Shown here in pieces: positions 27,790 to 37,921 of a stretch of DNA of 64,000 nt (within the stretch, counting starts at the first letter, position 1; each line of letters begins with the position of its first letter). The DNA comes from Deltaproteobacteria bacterium (GTDB taxonomy: Bacteria; Myxococcota_A; Polyangia; Polyangiales; Houyiibacteriaceae). The translations under genes were made by a program, and so were the position numbers. A model generated the notes under the pieces. It saw only the letters and a list, made by a program, of their open reading frames with translations. It searched no databases and had not been told where the DNA came from. The stretch spans positions 186,001 to 250,000 of the forward strand of contig JAEPMI010000012.1 in the NCBI GenBank assembly GCA_017644045.1. Reading direction: 5' to 3'.

Positions 27790-30700
27790 GGATCTGGCTC
27801 CCGCTCTACGCCCGCCGCGAGGACGGTCTGCATGCGTTCCGCACCCTGGGGCTCGGCGCGCTCAACGGGTCGGCGCGCGCGAGACATGCGGGGCGGGCCA
27901 AGCGTGACATCGCCGAACGGCTCCAGCGACAGCTCCGTCAACACCCGGCGGAGGTGGTGAAGCTCCTGGAGCGCCGCCCTGGGATGAAGCTCGAGCGGCT
28001 TCGGATGGAGCTCCGTGTCGGTCGAGGTCGCCGACGCTCGGGGATGTTCCCGCTGATCCTGGAGCCCATCGCGACGGTCGGGGAGCCCGCGCGGATCATC
28101 GTCTATCACCCCTACCGGCAGACCGACGCGCTCCTCACCACCGCAGCGGAGCTCCGTGACGAGGCCCCGCGCTTCTTCGCGCACGCCTGGGGCGCGCTGG
28201 CCGACGAGGCGCTCGAGGCGCTCCAGACCGACGGTAAGGATCGGCTCGAGGCCTTCGCGACCAACCTGCACCCGCAGGACCTGCTCGATCGGCTGCCGGA
28301 GAAGGAGCGGAGCGTCTTCGCCGACCTCGAGGCCAAGCCACGGCAACGAGGCGCGAGCGAGAAGCGAGAGCGGCGGCGCGGCGTGCCCAAGATCCTCCAG
28401 GACCTCGGCGAGGACTGGACCGCGCTCGCCGCCGACGAGATGCTCCCCCTCGGTCGTCCCCGCGACCGCTGGCGAACGCGCCTCGCCCAGCTGCTGTGCG
28501 TCGACCACCCGAGGCCGCTCGTGCTCATCGGCGACGTGGGCTGCGGCAAGCGCACGCTGCTGCGGCGCGCGACCGACGACCTGCTCCGGCACGATGGCTT
28601 CGACACGCACCGCAACATCGACGAGGTGCGCCACGTCATCGAGCTCGCGGCGAGCCGACTCATCGCGGGCATGTCGTACGTCGGCGACTGGGAGCAGCGC
28701 TGCTCCCAGATCCTCGACGCGACTCAGAAGGGGCGCTTCTTGCTCGCGTTCCAGGACCTGCACACGCTCGGGCGCGTGGGGCAGAGCCGCGACTCGAGTC
28801 GGTCGGTGGCCGACTTCTTCCGCGGCCCGCTCGGTCGACGCGAGGTGGTGCTGCTCGGGACCGCGACCGACTCGCAGTGGCGACGGCTCGAGGAAGACGC
28901 GCCGAGCTTCGCGGCCGCCTTCACCGTGTTGCGCATCGACCCCGCGACGCGCGAGGAGACGATGGGGATGATGCTCCACGAGGTCGGGCGGGTGGAGCGA
29001 GAGCGCCACCTGGCGCACACACCGCAGGCGCTCTTCGACATCCTGGACATCGGCGCGCCGCTCCTCGACACGGCGCTCCCCGGCGGTGCGCTCGACCTGC
29101 TGCAGGAGGCATCGCGCGGACTGAGCGGCGGCACCGCCTCGCAGCCGACGGAGATCGACAGCGAGATGGTCTTGAGCGCCATCGCGCAGCGCACGGGCCT
29201 CGCCGTGGACCTCATCGACAACGAGCTCGAGCTCCCTCGCGACGAAGCCCTCGAGTTCCTGGAGGCGCGGGTGATGGGTCAGTCCGCCACCGAGGCGGTC
29301 GCCGACCTCATCCTCCGCATCCGCAGCTCGATGACCGATCCCGCCCGACCGATGGGGACCTACCTCTTCACCGGCCCGACGGGCACGGGCAAGACCGAGC
29401 TCGCCAAGGCCCTCGCCGCGTTCCTCTATCCCGACGACGACGGCGAGCGGCTCGTTCGCTTCGACATGGGCGAGCTCTCCGGTCCCGACGCCCCCGCGCG
29501 CCTGGTCGGCGACCGCTTCGAGCCCCGAGGTCTGCTCACCGAAGCGGTGCGGCGCCGCCCCTTCTGCGTGCTGCTCCTCGACGAGATCGAGAAGGCCCAC
29601 CCCTCGGTGCTCCACCTCCTCCTCCAGATCCTGGAGGACGGGCGCTTGACCGACGCCGCTGGTGACCGCGCGGACTTCCGCCACGCGGTCATCGTCCTGA
29701 CCTCGAACCTCGGAGCGAAGACCCGACCCTCCGTCGGCTTCGGCGAGTCCGCACGCTCCGATGCGCTCGACGTGGCCCGGGCCGTCCGCGACTTCTTCCC
29801 GCCGGAGCTCTTCAACCGCATCGAGCGCATCGTCCCCTTCTCGCCGCTCGACGAAGAGACCGCCGAGAAGATCGCGGTGAAGGAGCTCGCGCTCCTCCTC
29901 GGGCGGCGCGGCCTCACCGACCGCAACGTCTTCGTCTCCGCGAGTCCGAGCGCGGTGGAGCAGATGGCGCACGCGGCGTTCGACAGTCGGGCCGGCGCGC
30001 GCTCCGTACGTCGCTATCTCGAGAAGGAGATCGCGCCGGTGCTCGCCGACCACCTCGCGTCGACGGCCCGACCCGAGCTCGAGCTCGTGCGCATCCGGCA
30101 CGCGGGCGACGGGTACGCGCTGACCAGCGACCCGTTGGTGGAGGCCGAGGCGCTCCCGGGCCGCAGCCCGCTCACCCCTCTGCTCGACGCACATCCGGTG
30201 ACGATCGCCAAGGAGCTCCCGCAGGCGCTGGCCTGGCTCGAGGAGGTCGAGAGCCAGGGCGAGCTCGAGCGGCTCTCGGAGAAGATCTCGAGCCACCTCG
30301 CGCGCTTCGACGCCGAGGGTCGCGCCAGCGACGCGGACGCCGTGGTGCATCTCAGCGGGCTGCGCGACGAGCTCGCCCGCTTTCGTGAGCACCTCGAAGC
30401 GTTCGTGCACTACGACGAGCAGCGAGCGATGGCCGAGTACGAGCTCGCCGTGGCGAGCCACGACGAGCGGGTGACCGAAGGGGACCTTCAGCGCGTTCGG
30501 TTGCTCCATCCGCGCTGGCTCCTCCCGCCCATGCCGCGACAGGAGCCGAAGGAGATGCTCGCGGCGTTGGCCGAGGTGGGCTTCGTTCGGCGGCTGCTCT
30601 CCGAGCCGTTGGCTGGGTCGATGAAGATCACGATCGAGCTGACGGGCATCGGAAGTCACCGCGGCCGCCGGCTGGGGCTCGCCGGCCAGTTGGCCGAGCT

Positions 30701-31193
30701 CTACCGGGCGCAGCGCGGGGAGCTGACGCAGCTCACCGCGATCGTCGATGGCGAGGTGCGCGAGCTTCCACTCGACACACAGCTCTTCTCGAGCGAGCTG
30801 GCGCTCACGCTCGTCGGGCCCGGCCTCGAATCGCTCTGGGCCGCGGAGGACGGGTGCCACGTCTGGACGCGCTCGGATGGGGCGAGCGAGGTCGTGCGCG
30901 TGCGGATCCACCCGGGCCGGGACGCGACCGAGGTGCTGCAGGCGAGGCTCGACGCTCAGGCGGCCGTGGCGCGAGGCGAGGACCAGGAACCGGTGGACTC
31001 GCTCGGACAGGCGGTTCGGCGCATCAAGTACGACGGCGGACGCGGCGACAGCCGCTCGCACCTGCTGGTGATCGAGGACTTCCGGCTCGGTGAGGTCTTC
31101 CAGCGGCACACGTCGAAGCTTCGGGACGGCCTGGAGTCGCTGCTCTGGCTGCGGATGACCTGGCGTGACGAGGAGCCGACCGATGGCGCGTGA
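27786..31193 (+). CDS. ClpA/B-like double AAA+ ATPase B with PCRF-like C-terminal region
   Basis: This 1135-residue protein overlaps gene A by ATGA. Its N-terminal ~220 residues resemble those of gene A in character (MRIWLPLYARREDGLHAF, then Arg-rich helices). D1 is damaged: Walker A GDVGCGKR (249-256) has Arg in place of the Ser/Thr, and Walker B reads FQD (Gln323-Asp324). D2 is intact: GPTGTGKT (530-537), LLDEIEKAHP (599-600), ELFNRIERI and GARSVRR. The D2 pore loop GYVG is replaced by RLVGDRFEPRGLL. After ~residue 760 a helical region leads to a segment (LTLVGPGLESLWAAEDGCHVW, around 1007-1025) aligning with the same PCRF-like part of gene A. Unknown substrate. Confidence 0.84.
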
Positions 31194-33438
31194 AGATCGG
31201 TCGCTGCGCGTCTACTTCGTCGAGCACCCCGGCGGTCGCTTGTCCGGCTACCTCATGCGGAAGCGCTCCTGGCTCTTCGACCGCCCTCCCCCTGCCGCGT
31301 TCGGCGGCTCGGAAGAGCAGGTGTTGATGCAGCTCGAGGTGCAGCTGCAGGAGCGACTCGTCCGGAACGAGGAGGATCTCGACCGCTACCTCTGGGAGGA
31401 ACGCTTCGCGACCCGGCGAGTGAAGGTCGCGATCCACCCGGCGACGCGCGTGGACAAGCAGCCCGTGGTCGGTCGCCGCGAGCTCCCGCTGCGGATCAGC
31501 TATGCGTGGACCAAGACGAGCGCCGGGTCGTTCCGAGTCATGCTGCCGCGCTTCGACTGGTGGATCCTGCTCGAGGATCTCGACACCGCGGGCGCGGCGC
31601 TCTCCGCGGCGATCACGGGCGCGCTCTTGGGCTCGGAGCCGAAGGGCCTCTACGACTTCCGCGACGACGGTCGTGAGCGGGTCAGCGAGCACGCACCGCG
31701 CTTCGTGCGCACCGCTGCCAAGGCGGAGCCGAGCGCACGCGAAGAGCCACCGCCGCCCACGCTCAGCGCCGTGAGCGACGACTGGATCCGCGCGGCGGCT
31801 CGCAAGAAGCTCCCGCGCGTGGTCGGCGGTCCGCGGCTACCCGGGTTGATGTCCTTGGTTCAGCGCTGGCCGCGGCCCTCGGTGCTGCTCGTCGGCGAAG
31901 GCGGCGTGGGCAAGACCACGGAGGTGCAGCAGCTCGCCCGCAGTCTGATGCGCGCGCGTCGCGAGAAACGATCGAACGCGCCGCGGTTGTGGGCCACCAG
32001 CGCAGAACGGCTGCTCGCCGGCATGGTGTACGTCGGCATGTGGCAGGAGCGAGCTCTCAAGGTCGTGGACGAGGCCTCGCGGCTCGGAGACGTCGTCTAC
32101 GTCGACCGGCTCTTGCCGTTGATCCGCCCACAGTCGTCGGGCTCGAGCCTGATGGACCTCTTCCTCCCCGCGCTCCGCCGTGGAGACCTCTCGCTCGTCG
32201 CGGAGTGCACCCCCGCGGAGCTCTCGCAGGCTCGCCGCATCCAGCCCGAAGCCATCGACCGCTTCACCCAGCTCCATCTCGGCGCCCCGGCGATGGAGGA
32301 GATGCTGCCCTTGCTCGAGGCGTACGCGCAGCGTGGACCGCGCCGCTTCCACACGCGCGCCCTCCGACGGCTCGTGCAGCTGCAGGGCACCTATCGCCGC
32401 GACCGGAGCTTCCCGGGGAAAGCGTTCCGCTTCCTCGACTGGGCCCGGACCGCACCCGAGCTGCCCGCCGCCCTCGATCCCGCGGAGGTGGAGAAGGCCT
32501 TCGCGCGACGCACGGGGCTGCCGCTCGAGATCATCAGCGACGCCCGCCCCGCGAGCGCCAGCACCATCGCGAGCCGACTCCGGGAAGAGGTGATCGGTCA
32601 GGACATGGCGTGCGACGCGGCCGGCCGAGTGCTCGCGGCGTTCAAGGCGGGGCTCAACCCGCCGGACCGCCCGGTGGGGACGCTGCTCTTCGTCGGACCG
32701 ACGGGGGTGGGAAAGACCCAGCTCGCGAAGCGCATCGCGGCGTACCTCTTCGGCTCACCGGACCGACTCGTGCGCGTGGACATGAGCGAGTACTCGGTCC
32801 GCGGTGCGTCCGCGCGCCTGCTCCGGACCGGCCGAGGCGTGCAGAGCCTCGCGACGCGCGTTCGGCGCGAGCCGCTCTCGGTAGTGCTCCTCGACGAGCT
32901 GGAGAAGGCCGCCGGCGACACCTACGACCTGATGCTCGGCGTGCTCGGCGAAGGCCGGCTGACCGACGACACCGGTCGGCCGGTCGACTTCCGCCAATCG
33001 CTGGTGCTGCTGACCTCCAACCTCGGCGTGCGGGACCGGCCGCCCGTCGGCTTCGACGCCGAGCGGGACGCCCACGACTACGCGCGCGCCGTGCGCGAAC
33101 ACTTCCGACCGGAGCTCGTCGGGCGCATCGACCAGATCGTCCCCTTCCGCTCCCTCGCACACGAAGACGTTCGGCGCATCGTGGACCTCGAGCTCACCAA
33201 GATCGCCAAGCGCGAGGGGCTCGTGCGCCGTGGCATCACCCTCGAGGTGCCCGACGCGGTGAAGGACCAGCTCGCCGAGGCGGGCCACGACCCGACGTAC
33301 GGCGCCCGCCCGCTCCGGCGCGTGCTCGAGAGCGCGCTCGTCACGCCGCTCGCGGTCCGGCTCGCGAAAGAGCCCACGCTACGCGACGTGACCTTCGTCG
33401 CGACGGGCGACCCCGACTCGCCGCTCGCTCTCCGCTAG
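31183..33438 (+). CDS. ClpA/B-like double AAA+ ATPase C, no C-terminal extension
   Basis: This 751-residue protein starts at ATG 31183, 11 bases inside the end of gene B. N-terminal residues 1-~190 start RVYFVEHPGGRLSGYLMRK and look related to those of genes A and B. D1 Walker A GEGGVGKTT (238-246) is intact, but the Walker B position reads VDR (Asp308-Arg309), so catalytic Glu is missing. D2 is intact: GPTGVGKT (505-512), LLDELEKA (571-572), FRPELVGRID and YGARPLRR. The D2 pore loop is replaced by RLLRTGRGVQSLA. It ends shortly after the D2 small domain and lacks the PCRF-like region. It is the third subunit of the putative A-B-C complex. A MITE-like element follows its stop. Confidence 0.86.
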   Translation: MAREDRSLRVYFVEHPGGRLSGYLMRKRSWLFDRPPPAAFGGSEEQVLMQLEVQLQERLVRNEEDLDRYLWEERFATRRVKVAIHPATRVDKQPVVGRRELPLRISYAWTKTSAGSFRVMLPRFDWWILLEDLDTAGAALSAAITGALLGSEPKGLYDFRDDGRERVSEHAPRFVRTAAKAEPSAREEPPPPTLSAVSDDWIRAAARKKLPRVVGGPRLPGLMSLVQRWPRPSVLLVGEGGVGKTTEVQQLARSLMRARREKRSNAPRLWATSAERLLAGMVYVGMWQERALKVVDEASRLGDVVYVDRLLPLIRPQSSGSSLMDLFLPALRRGDLSLVAECTPAELSQARRIQPEAIDRFTQLHLGAPAMEEMLPLLEAYAQRGPRRFHTRALRRLVQLQGTYRRDRSFPGKAFRFLDWARTAPELPAALDPAEVEKAFARRTGLPLEIISDARPASASTIASRLREEVIGQDMACDAAGRVLAAFKAGLNPPDRPVGTLLFVGPTGVGKTQLAKRIAAYLFGSPDRLVRVDMSEYSVRGASARLLRTGRGVQSLATRVRREPLSVVLLDELEKAAGDTYDLMLGVLGEGRLTDDTGRPVDFRQSLVLLTSNLGVRDRPPVGFDAERDAHDYARAVREHFRPELVGRIDQIVPFRSLAHEDVRRIVDLELTKIAKREGLVRRGITLEVPDAVKDQLAEAGHDPTYGARPLRRVLESALVTPLAVRLAKEPTLRDVTFVATGDPDSPLALR

Positions 33439-33464
33439 CAAGCTTCTTGGTACCCGTTGTCTCC

Positions 33465-33637
33465 TTGTTCTCGCACAGAGGCACCAAGGTCACGAAGTCT
33501 CACAAAGAACGAAGTAGGTGGGACGCCCGCGTCAGGCCCCTGCTCGGACGTAGGACGTCGGCGTGAATGATCCGCGACGCCTCATCCAACTCCCCTCTGT
33601 GGACCTTCGTGCTCTTGGTGCCTTTGTGCGAGAACAA
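33465..33637. repeat. MITE-like inverted-repeat element, 173 bp
   Basis: The two ends, 33465-33497 and 33605-33637, are inverted copies matching at 30 of 33 positions. Similarity continues inward, with mismatches, for about ten more bases on each side. The arms read like the CACAGAGGCACCAAGG-type repeat common between bacterial genes. The ~107-bp centre has no convincing gene. The element sits between the convergent AAA+ C and mtnA genes, where it could also terminate transcription from both sides. Confidence 0.75.
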
Positions 33638-33665
33638 GAGCCCAGCGAGAACAGCGAAGCCTGGC

Positions 33666-34769
33666 TCAGGGATCGAGGTCGGCTGGGGTCTGCCCATCGC
33701 TCGGATGGATGGCCCCGCGCTCGGTGTAGATGGCCTTCACGTAGCGGGCGGGCGTGACGTCGAACGCCGGGTGCCGGCAACCGATGCCGTCGGCCACCAG
33801 TACCTTGTCGCCGACCTTGGCGACCTCGTCGCGCGGGCGCTCTTCGATCGGGATGCCGGAGCCGTCGGGCATCGCCATGTCGACCGTGCTCCAGGGCGCG
33901 GCGACCGTGAAGGGCACGCCGTGCTCCTTGGCGAGGACCGCGACCGAGTAGGTGCCGATCTTGTTCGCCACGTCGCCGTTGGCGGCGATGCGGTCGCTGC
34001 CGACCACGACGAAGTCGATCTCGCCCTTCTGGAAGAAGTGGCCGGCCATGTTGTCGCTGATCACCTCGACGTCGATCCCGTCGACGTGGAGCTCCCAGCT
34101 CGTGAGCCGCGCGCCCTGCAGGTAGGGGCGCGTCTCGTCCGCGAGCACCCGAATGGTCTTGCCGGCTTCCTTCGCCGCACGGATCACACCGAGCGCGGTG
34201 CCGTAGCCGCCGGTGGCCAGCGCGCCGGCGTTGCAGTGGGTCAGGATGGTCGCGCCGTCCGGCACGTCTTCGGCGCCGAGCTTGCCCATCGCGCGACAGC
34301 TCTCGACGTCTTCTCGATGGATGGCGTCCGCCTCCGCGAGCATGGCCTCGTAGCGCGCCCGCGGGTCGAGCTTGGCCACGTCGGCGGCCTTGCGGCTCAT
34401 CCGCGCGATCGCCCAGGCGAGGTTCACCGCCGTCGGTCGGGTCGCGTTGAGGACGCGGCTCGCGGCGCCGTTGGCGACGAGGAAGCTCGCGGCTTCGCCC
34501 TCTTCGGCGCGCGCGACCATCACGAGCGCGTAGGCCGCGCTGATCCCGATCGCCGGAGCGCCCCGGACCACCATGTCGCGGATGCCGTCGGCGACCTGAT
34601 CCGGCTTCGTGTAGCGGTAGTAGACCACCTCGGTCGGCAGGCGCCGCTGGTCGAGCATCACCACCTCGCCGGTGGCCGGGTCGTACTCGACCGCGAAGAA
34701 GGCCTGCGGTCCCGCGCAGAAGGTGATCGGGGTGCGGGAGAGCTCGGGGATGTCGATGGTCTGACTCAT
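33666..34769 (-). CDS. mtnA: S-methyl-5-thioribose-1-phosphate isomerase
   Basis: MtnA converts methylthioribose-1-phosphate to methylthioribulose-1-phosphate in methionine salvage. The 367-residue product shows [19 protein letters not shown], the catalytic-Cys motif [29 protein letters not shown], and the catalytic-Asp region [18 protein letters not shown], all diagnostic of the family. It is the last gene of a gatC-gatA-gatB-mtnA run, eight bases after gatB. No other salvage genes are adjacent. The eIF2B-alpha-related proteins lack this Cys motif, so the call is firm. Confidence 0.95.
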   Translation of the reverse strand: MSQTIDIPELSRTPITFCAGPQAFFAVEYDPATGEVVMLDQRRLPTEVVYYRYTKPDQVADGIRDMVVRGAPAIGISAAYALVMVARAEEGEAASFLVANGAASRVLNATRPTAVNLAWAIARMSRKAADVAKLDPRARYEAMLAEADAIHREDVESCRAMGKLGAEDVPDGATILTHCNAGALATGGYGTALGVIRAAKEAGKTIRVLADETRPYLQGARLTSWELHVDGIDVEVISDNMAGHFFQKGEIDFVVVGSDRIAANGDVANKIGTYSVAVLAKEHGVPFTVAAPWSTVDMAMPDGSGIPIEERPRDEVAKVGDKVLVADGIGCRHPAFDVTPARYVKAIYTERGAIHPSDGQTPADLDP

Positions 34770-34777
34770 GTCTTCCT

Positions 34778-36193
34778 TCAGTTCGGCTCGAGGAGCCGCT
34801 CCGCGATCGCCTTGACCGCCTTGGGGTTCGCCTTGCCCTTCGAGGCCTTCATCACCTGTCCGACGAAGAAGCCGATCATCTTCGTCTTGCCCTCACGGTA
34901 CTGCGCGACCTGATCCGGGTGAGCCTCGAGCACGGCGCGAACGCTCGCCTCGATCGCTCCCTCGTCGGTCTCCTGGGCCAGCCCCTCGCGCTGGACGAGC
35001 GCCTTCGCGCCGAGCCCCTCCTCGACCATCAGGCCGAAGACCTTCTTGGCCGCCTGGCCGTGAATCGTGTCGGCGTCGAGCAGGTCCAGCAGCTCCGCGA
35101 GCGCGTCGGCCGGCACCGGCAGCGTCGCATCGAGGCCGTCGGTCGCGATGTGGCCGAGCACCTCGGACTGGATGAAGTTGGCCACCTTCTTCGCGCTCAT
35201 GGCGCTCGCGGCGCAGACCGCGTCGAAGTAGGCCGCCGTCGCCGGATGCTGCCCGAGCACGCCCGCGTCGTAGTCCGTGAGACCGGCATCGAGCCATCGC
35301 CGATGGCGCGCTGCCGGCAGCTCGGGCATCGCGTCGCGCCACGCTTCGACCTGCGCGTCGGTGAGCGCGATCGCGGGCAGGTCCGGGTCCGGGAAGTAGC
35401 GGTAGTCCGCTGCCGCTTCCTTGCCGCGCATCGCGACGGTCTTCTGGCTACTCTCGTCCCAGCTGCGCGTCTCGCGCTCGACGGTTCCGCCGCTTCCGAG
35501 GACCACCTTCTGGCGCGCGATCTCCGCCTCGAGCGCGAGGCGCACGAAGCGGAACGAGTTCACGTTCTTGATCTCCACGCGCGTGCCGAAGGTCTCGCTG
35601 CCCACGGGCCGGAGCGAGATGTTCGCGTCGCAGCGAAACGACCCTTCCTCGAGGTTGCCGTCGTTGACGCCGATGGTCATCAAGACGAGCCGCAGCTCGC
35701 GCAGGTAGGCCTCGGCCTCCGCGGGGCTGCGGAGCTCCGGCTTGCTGACGATCTCGAGGAGCGGCACGCCGCCGCGGTTGAAGTCGACGCGCGTCTGGCT
35801 CCCGACGTGCTGACTCTTCGCGGCGTCCTCTTCGAGGTGGGCGCGCTCGAGCCCGATCACGCGCTCGCCGACCCGGAGCTCACCGCCCTCGTTGATCGGC
35901 AGGTCGAGCTGCGAGATCTGATAGCCCTTCGGCAGGTCCGGATAGAAGTAGCTCTTCCGGTCGAAGCGGCTCGCGCGTCCGATGGTGCAACCCAGCGCGA
36001 GGCCGGCGCGCACCGCCAGCTCGATGGCCTGCTCGTTCGGTACCGGGAGCGCCCCCGGGTAGCCGAGGCAGATGGGACAGACCTGCGTGTTCGGCGGCGC
36101 GCCATAGCGCGTCTCGCATCCGCAGAAGAGCTTGGTGCGGGTCGCGAGCTGCGCGTGCACCTCGAGCCCGATGACCGGTTCGAGCGCGCTCAT
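34778..36193 (-). CDS. gatB: Asp/Glu-tRNA(Asn/Gln) amidotransferase subunit B
   Basis: GatB binds misacylated Glu-tRNA(Gln) or Asp-tRNA(Asn) and phosphorylates the acyl carboxylate for amide transfer. The 471-residue product has the family start [18 protein letters not shown], the zinc-binding Cys pair in [26 protein letters not shown], and a C-terminal helical tail ([13 protein letters not shown]) that contacts tRNA. Its ATG overlaps the gatA stop. The GatCAB operon implies that the organism makes Gln-tRNA(Gln) and/or Asn-tRNA(Asn) indirectly. Confidence 0.96.
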   Translation of the reverse strand: MSALEPVIGLEVHAQLATRTKLFCGCETRYGAPPNTQVCPICLGYPGALPVPNEQAIELAVRAGLALGCTIGRASRFDRKSYFYPDLPKGYQISQLDLPINEGGELRVGERVIGLERAHLEEDAAKSQHVGSQTRVDFNRGGVPLLEIVSKPELRSPAEAEAYLRELRLVLMTIGVNDGNLEEGSFRCDANISLRPVGSETFGTRVEIKNVNSFRFVRLALEAEIARQKVVLGSGGTVERETRSWDESSQKTVAMRGKEAAADYRYFPDPDLPAIALTDAQVEAWRDAMPELPAARHRRWLDAGLTDYDAGVLGQHPATAAYFDAVCAASAMSAKKVANFIQSEVLGHIATDGLDATLPVPADALAELLDLLDADTIHGQAAKKVFGLMVEEGLGAKALVQREGLAQETDEGAIEASVRAVLEAHPDQVAQYREGKTKMIGFFVGQVMKASKGKANPKAVKAIAERLLEPN

Positions 36194-37578
36194 GACGAGA
36201 GCACCTCCATCGCGCGGACGAGGGTGGTGTCCTCGAAGCGTCGACCGATGAGCTGAGCGCCGACCGGCAACCCGTCGACCTCGCCCACCGGGGAGCTGCT
36301 CGCGGGGAGCCCCGCGAGGCTGGCCGGGACGGTGAACACGTCCGCCGCGTACATCGCCACCGGATCGTCGGTCTTCTCGCCGAGCGCGAAGGCCACGGTG
36401 GGTGCCGTCGGCAGGAGCAGGAGGTCGACCCCCTCGAAGACCGAGTCGAACGCGCGGCAGATGGCGGTCCGCGCCCGCGACGCGCGAACGTAGGCCTCGT
36501 CCGCGTAGCCCTCCGAGAGCGCGTAGGTGCCGAGCACGATCCGGCGAATCACCTCTCGCCCGAAGCGAGCGCGGGTGGCGCGATAGGTCTCGGCCAGGTC
36601 CCTGCCTTCCACGCGCAGCCCGTAGCGCGCTCCGTCGAAGCGCGAGAGGTTGCTCGCCGCCTCGGCGGGGGCGATCAGGTAGTAGGCCGAGAGAGCGAGA
36701 TCGAGGTGCTCGACGCCCACGTCCACCAAGGTCGCGCCCGCGCTCTCGAGACGTTCGGCCGCACCCTCGACCGCTGCGGCGACCGGCGCATCGGCTTGCT
36801 CGAGGCACGAGCGCACCACGCCGATGCGCAGACCGGCGACGCCCGCGCCGAGCACCTCCATCGCCGAGGGTGCCGGCTGGTCGGCGCTGGTCGCGTCGCC
36901 GGCGTCGGGTCCCGCGATCACGTCGTAGACCTGCGCGATGTCGGCGACCGTCGCGCCGAAGGGCCCGACCTGGTCGAGGCTCGACGCGAACGCGACGAGG
37001 CCGCGGCGGGACACCCGGCCGTAGGTCGGCTTCAGGGCGTGCACGCCGCAGTAGGCCGCCGGCTGCCGGACCGAGCCGCCGGTGTCGCTCCCGAGGGACG
37101 CTGCCACGTGTCCCGCGGCGACCGTCGCTGCGGAGCCGCCGCTCGAGCCCCCGGGTACGCGTGAGGGGTCCCGCGGGTTCGAGGTCGGACCGAAGGCGCT
37201 GTTCTCGGTCGAGGAACCCATCGCGAACTCGTCGAGGTTCGTCTTCCCGAAGAGGAGCGCGCCCGCGGCGCGAAGTCGCTCGACGACGGTCGCGTCGTAG
37301 GGCGCGACCCAGTCTTCGAGCAGCCGGCTCCCGCACGTCGTCCGCGTGCCTCGCTGGCAGAGGTTGTCCTTGATGGCGATCGGAGCGCCCGCGAGCGGCA
37401 GCGACTCTCCGGCCGCGAGGCGCGCGTCGAGCTGCTCCGCGTCGGCGAGGATCCAGTCGCGGTCCAGGCTCAGGAACGCGCGATGTGGATCGTCCCCGAC
37501 GCGATCGAGCGCCGCCTCCGCGCGCTCCCGAACCGACGCGCCGCCAGCCACGGCGGCGATGTGCTCGGCGATCGTCAC
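36190..37578 (-). CDS. gatA: Asp/Glu-tRNA amidotransferase subunit A
   Basis: GatA is the glutaminase of GatCAB and releases ammonia for transfer to the tRNA-bound amino acid. The 462-residue product carries the amidase-signature triad: Lys70 in IAIKDN, cis-Ser145 in GGSSGGSAATV and the nucleophile Ser169 in DTGGSVRQPA. Spacing between the residues matches the known family. It overlaps gatC and gatB by four bases each, which favours coupled synthesis of the three subunits. Confidence 0.97.
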   Translation of the reverse strand: MTIAEHIAAVAGGASVRERAEAALDRVGDDPHRAFLSLDRDWILADAEQLDARLAAGESLPLAGAPIAIKDNLCQRGTRTTCGSRLLEDWVAPYDATVVERLRAAGALLFGKTNLDEFAMGSSTENSAFGPTSNPRDPSRVPGGSSGGSAATVAAGHVAASLGSDTGGSVRQPAAYCGVHALKPTYGRVSRRGLVAFASSLDQVGPFGATVADIAQVYDVIAGPDAGDATSADQPAPSAMEVLGAGVAGLRIGVVRSCLEQADAPVAAAVEGAAERLESAGATLVDVGVEHLDLALSAYYLIAPAEAASNLSRFDGARYGLRVEGRDLAETYRATRARFGREVIRRIVLGTYALSEGYADEAYVRASRARTAICRAFDSVFEGVDLLLLPTAPTVAFALGEKTDDPVAMYAADVFTVPASLAGLPASSSPVGEVDGLPVGAQLIGRRFEDTTLVRAMEVLSS

Positions 37579-37877
37579 GAGTCCTTGCTCCGCCCCATCG
37601 CGCTGGGCATCACGAAGTGGTCGTCGGCGCTCTGTGGCGCGCCCGCCAGCGCCTCCGCGCGGTCGAGGCTCGGCACCGGCTCGTCCGCCCGCGTGCGCGT
37701 CCCGGTCGAGACCCCATAAGTCGGCGGGAGGTCGTCGACCGGGGCGTCGGCGATCGCCGTGATTGACTCGAGCACGCGACCCAGGTCCCGTCGCAAGGAC
37801 TCGCGTTCATCGTCGGAGACGGCTACCGCGGCCAGATCGAGCATGCGCTCGAACGTCGCGTCGTCGATGGCATCCAC
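37575..37877 (-). CDS. gatC: Asp/Glu-tRNA amidotransferase subunit C
   Basis: The 100-residue product starts MDAIDDATFERMLDLAAVAVSDDER, the typical GatC helical start. It continues with ITAIADAPVDDLPPTYGV and ends near DHFVMPSAMG, the conserved C-terminal clamp that wraps GatA/GatB. GatC stabilises the complex. It is the first gene of the operon; upstream a TAGTAA hexamer and a GAGGG ribosome site precede the ATG. Confidence 0.94.
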   Translation of the reverse strand: MDAIDDATFERMLDLAAVAVSDDERESLRRDLGRVLESITAIADAPVDDLPPTYGVSTGTRTRADEPVPSLDRAEALAGAPQSADDHFVMPSAMGRSKDS

Positions 37878-37921
37878 GCCGCCCTCTTACTACGCAGGGC
37901 GGCGGCGTGCAGCCACCGCCG

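Noticed and set aside
33498-33604. Gene in the centre of the inverted-repeat element
   Set aside because: No frame of useful length, ribosome site or motif; it looks like element filler.
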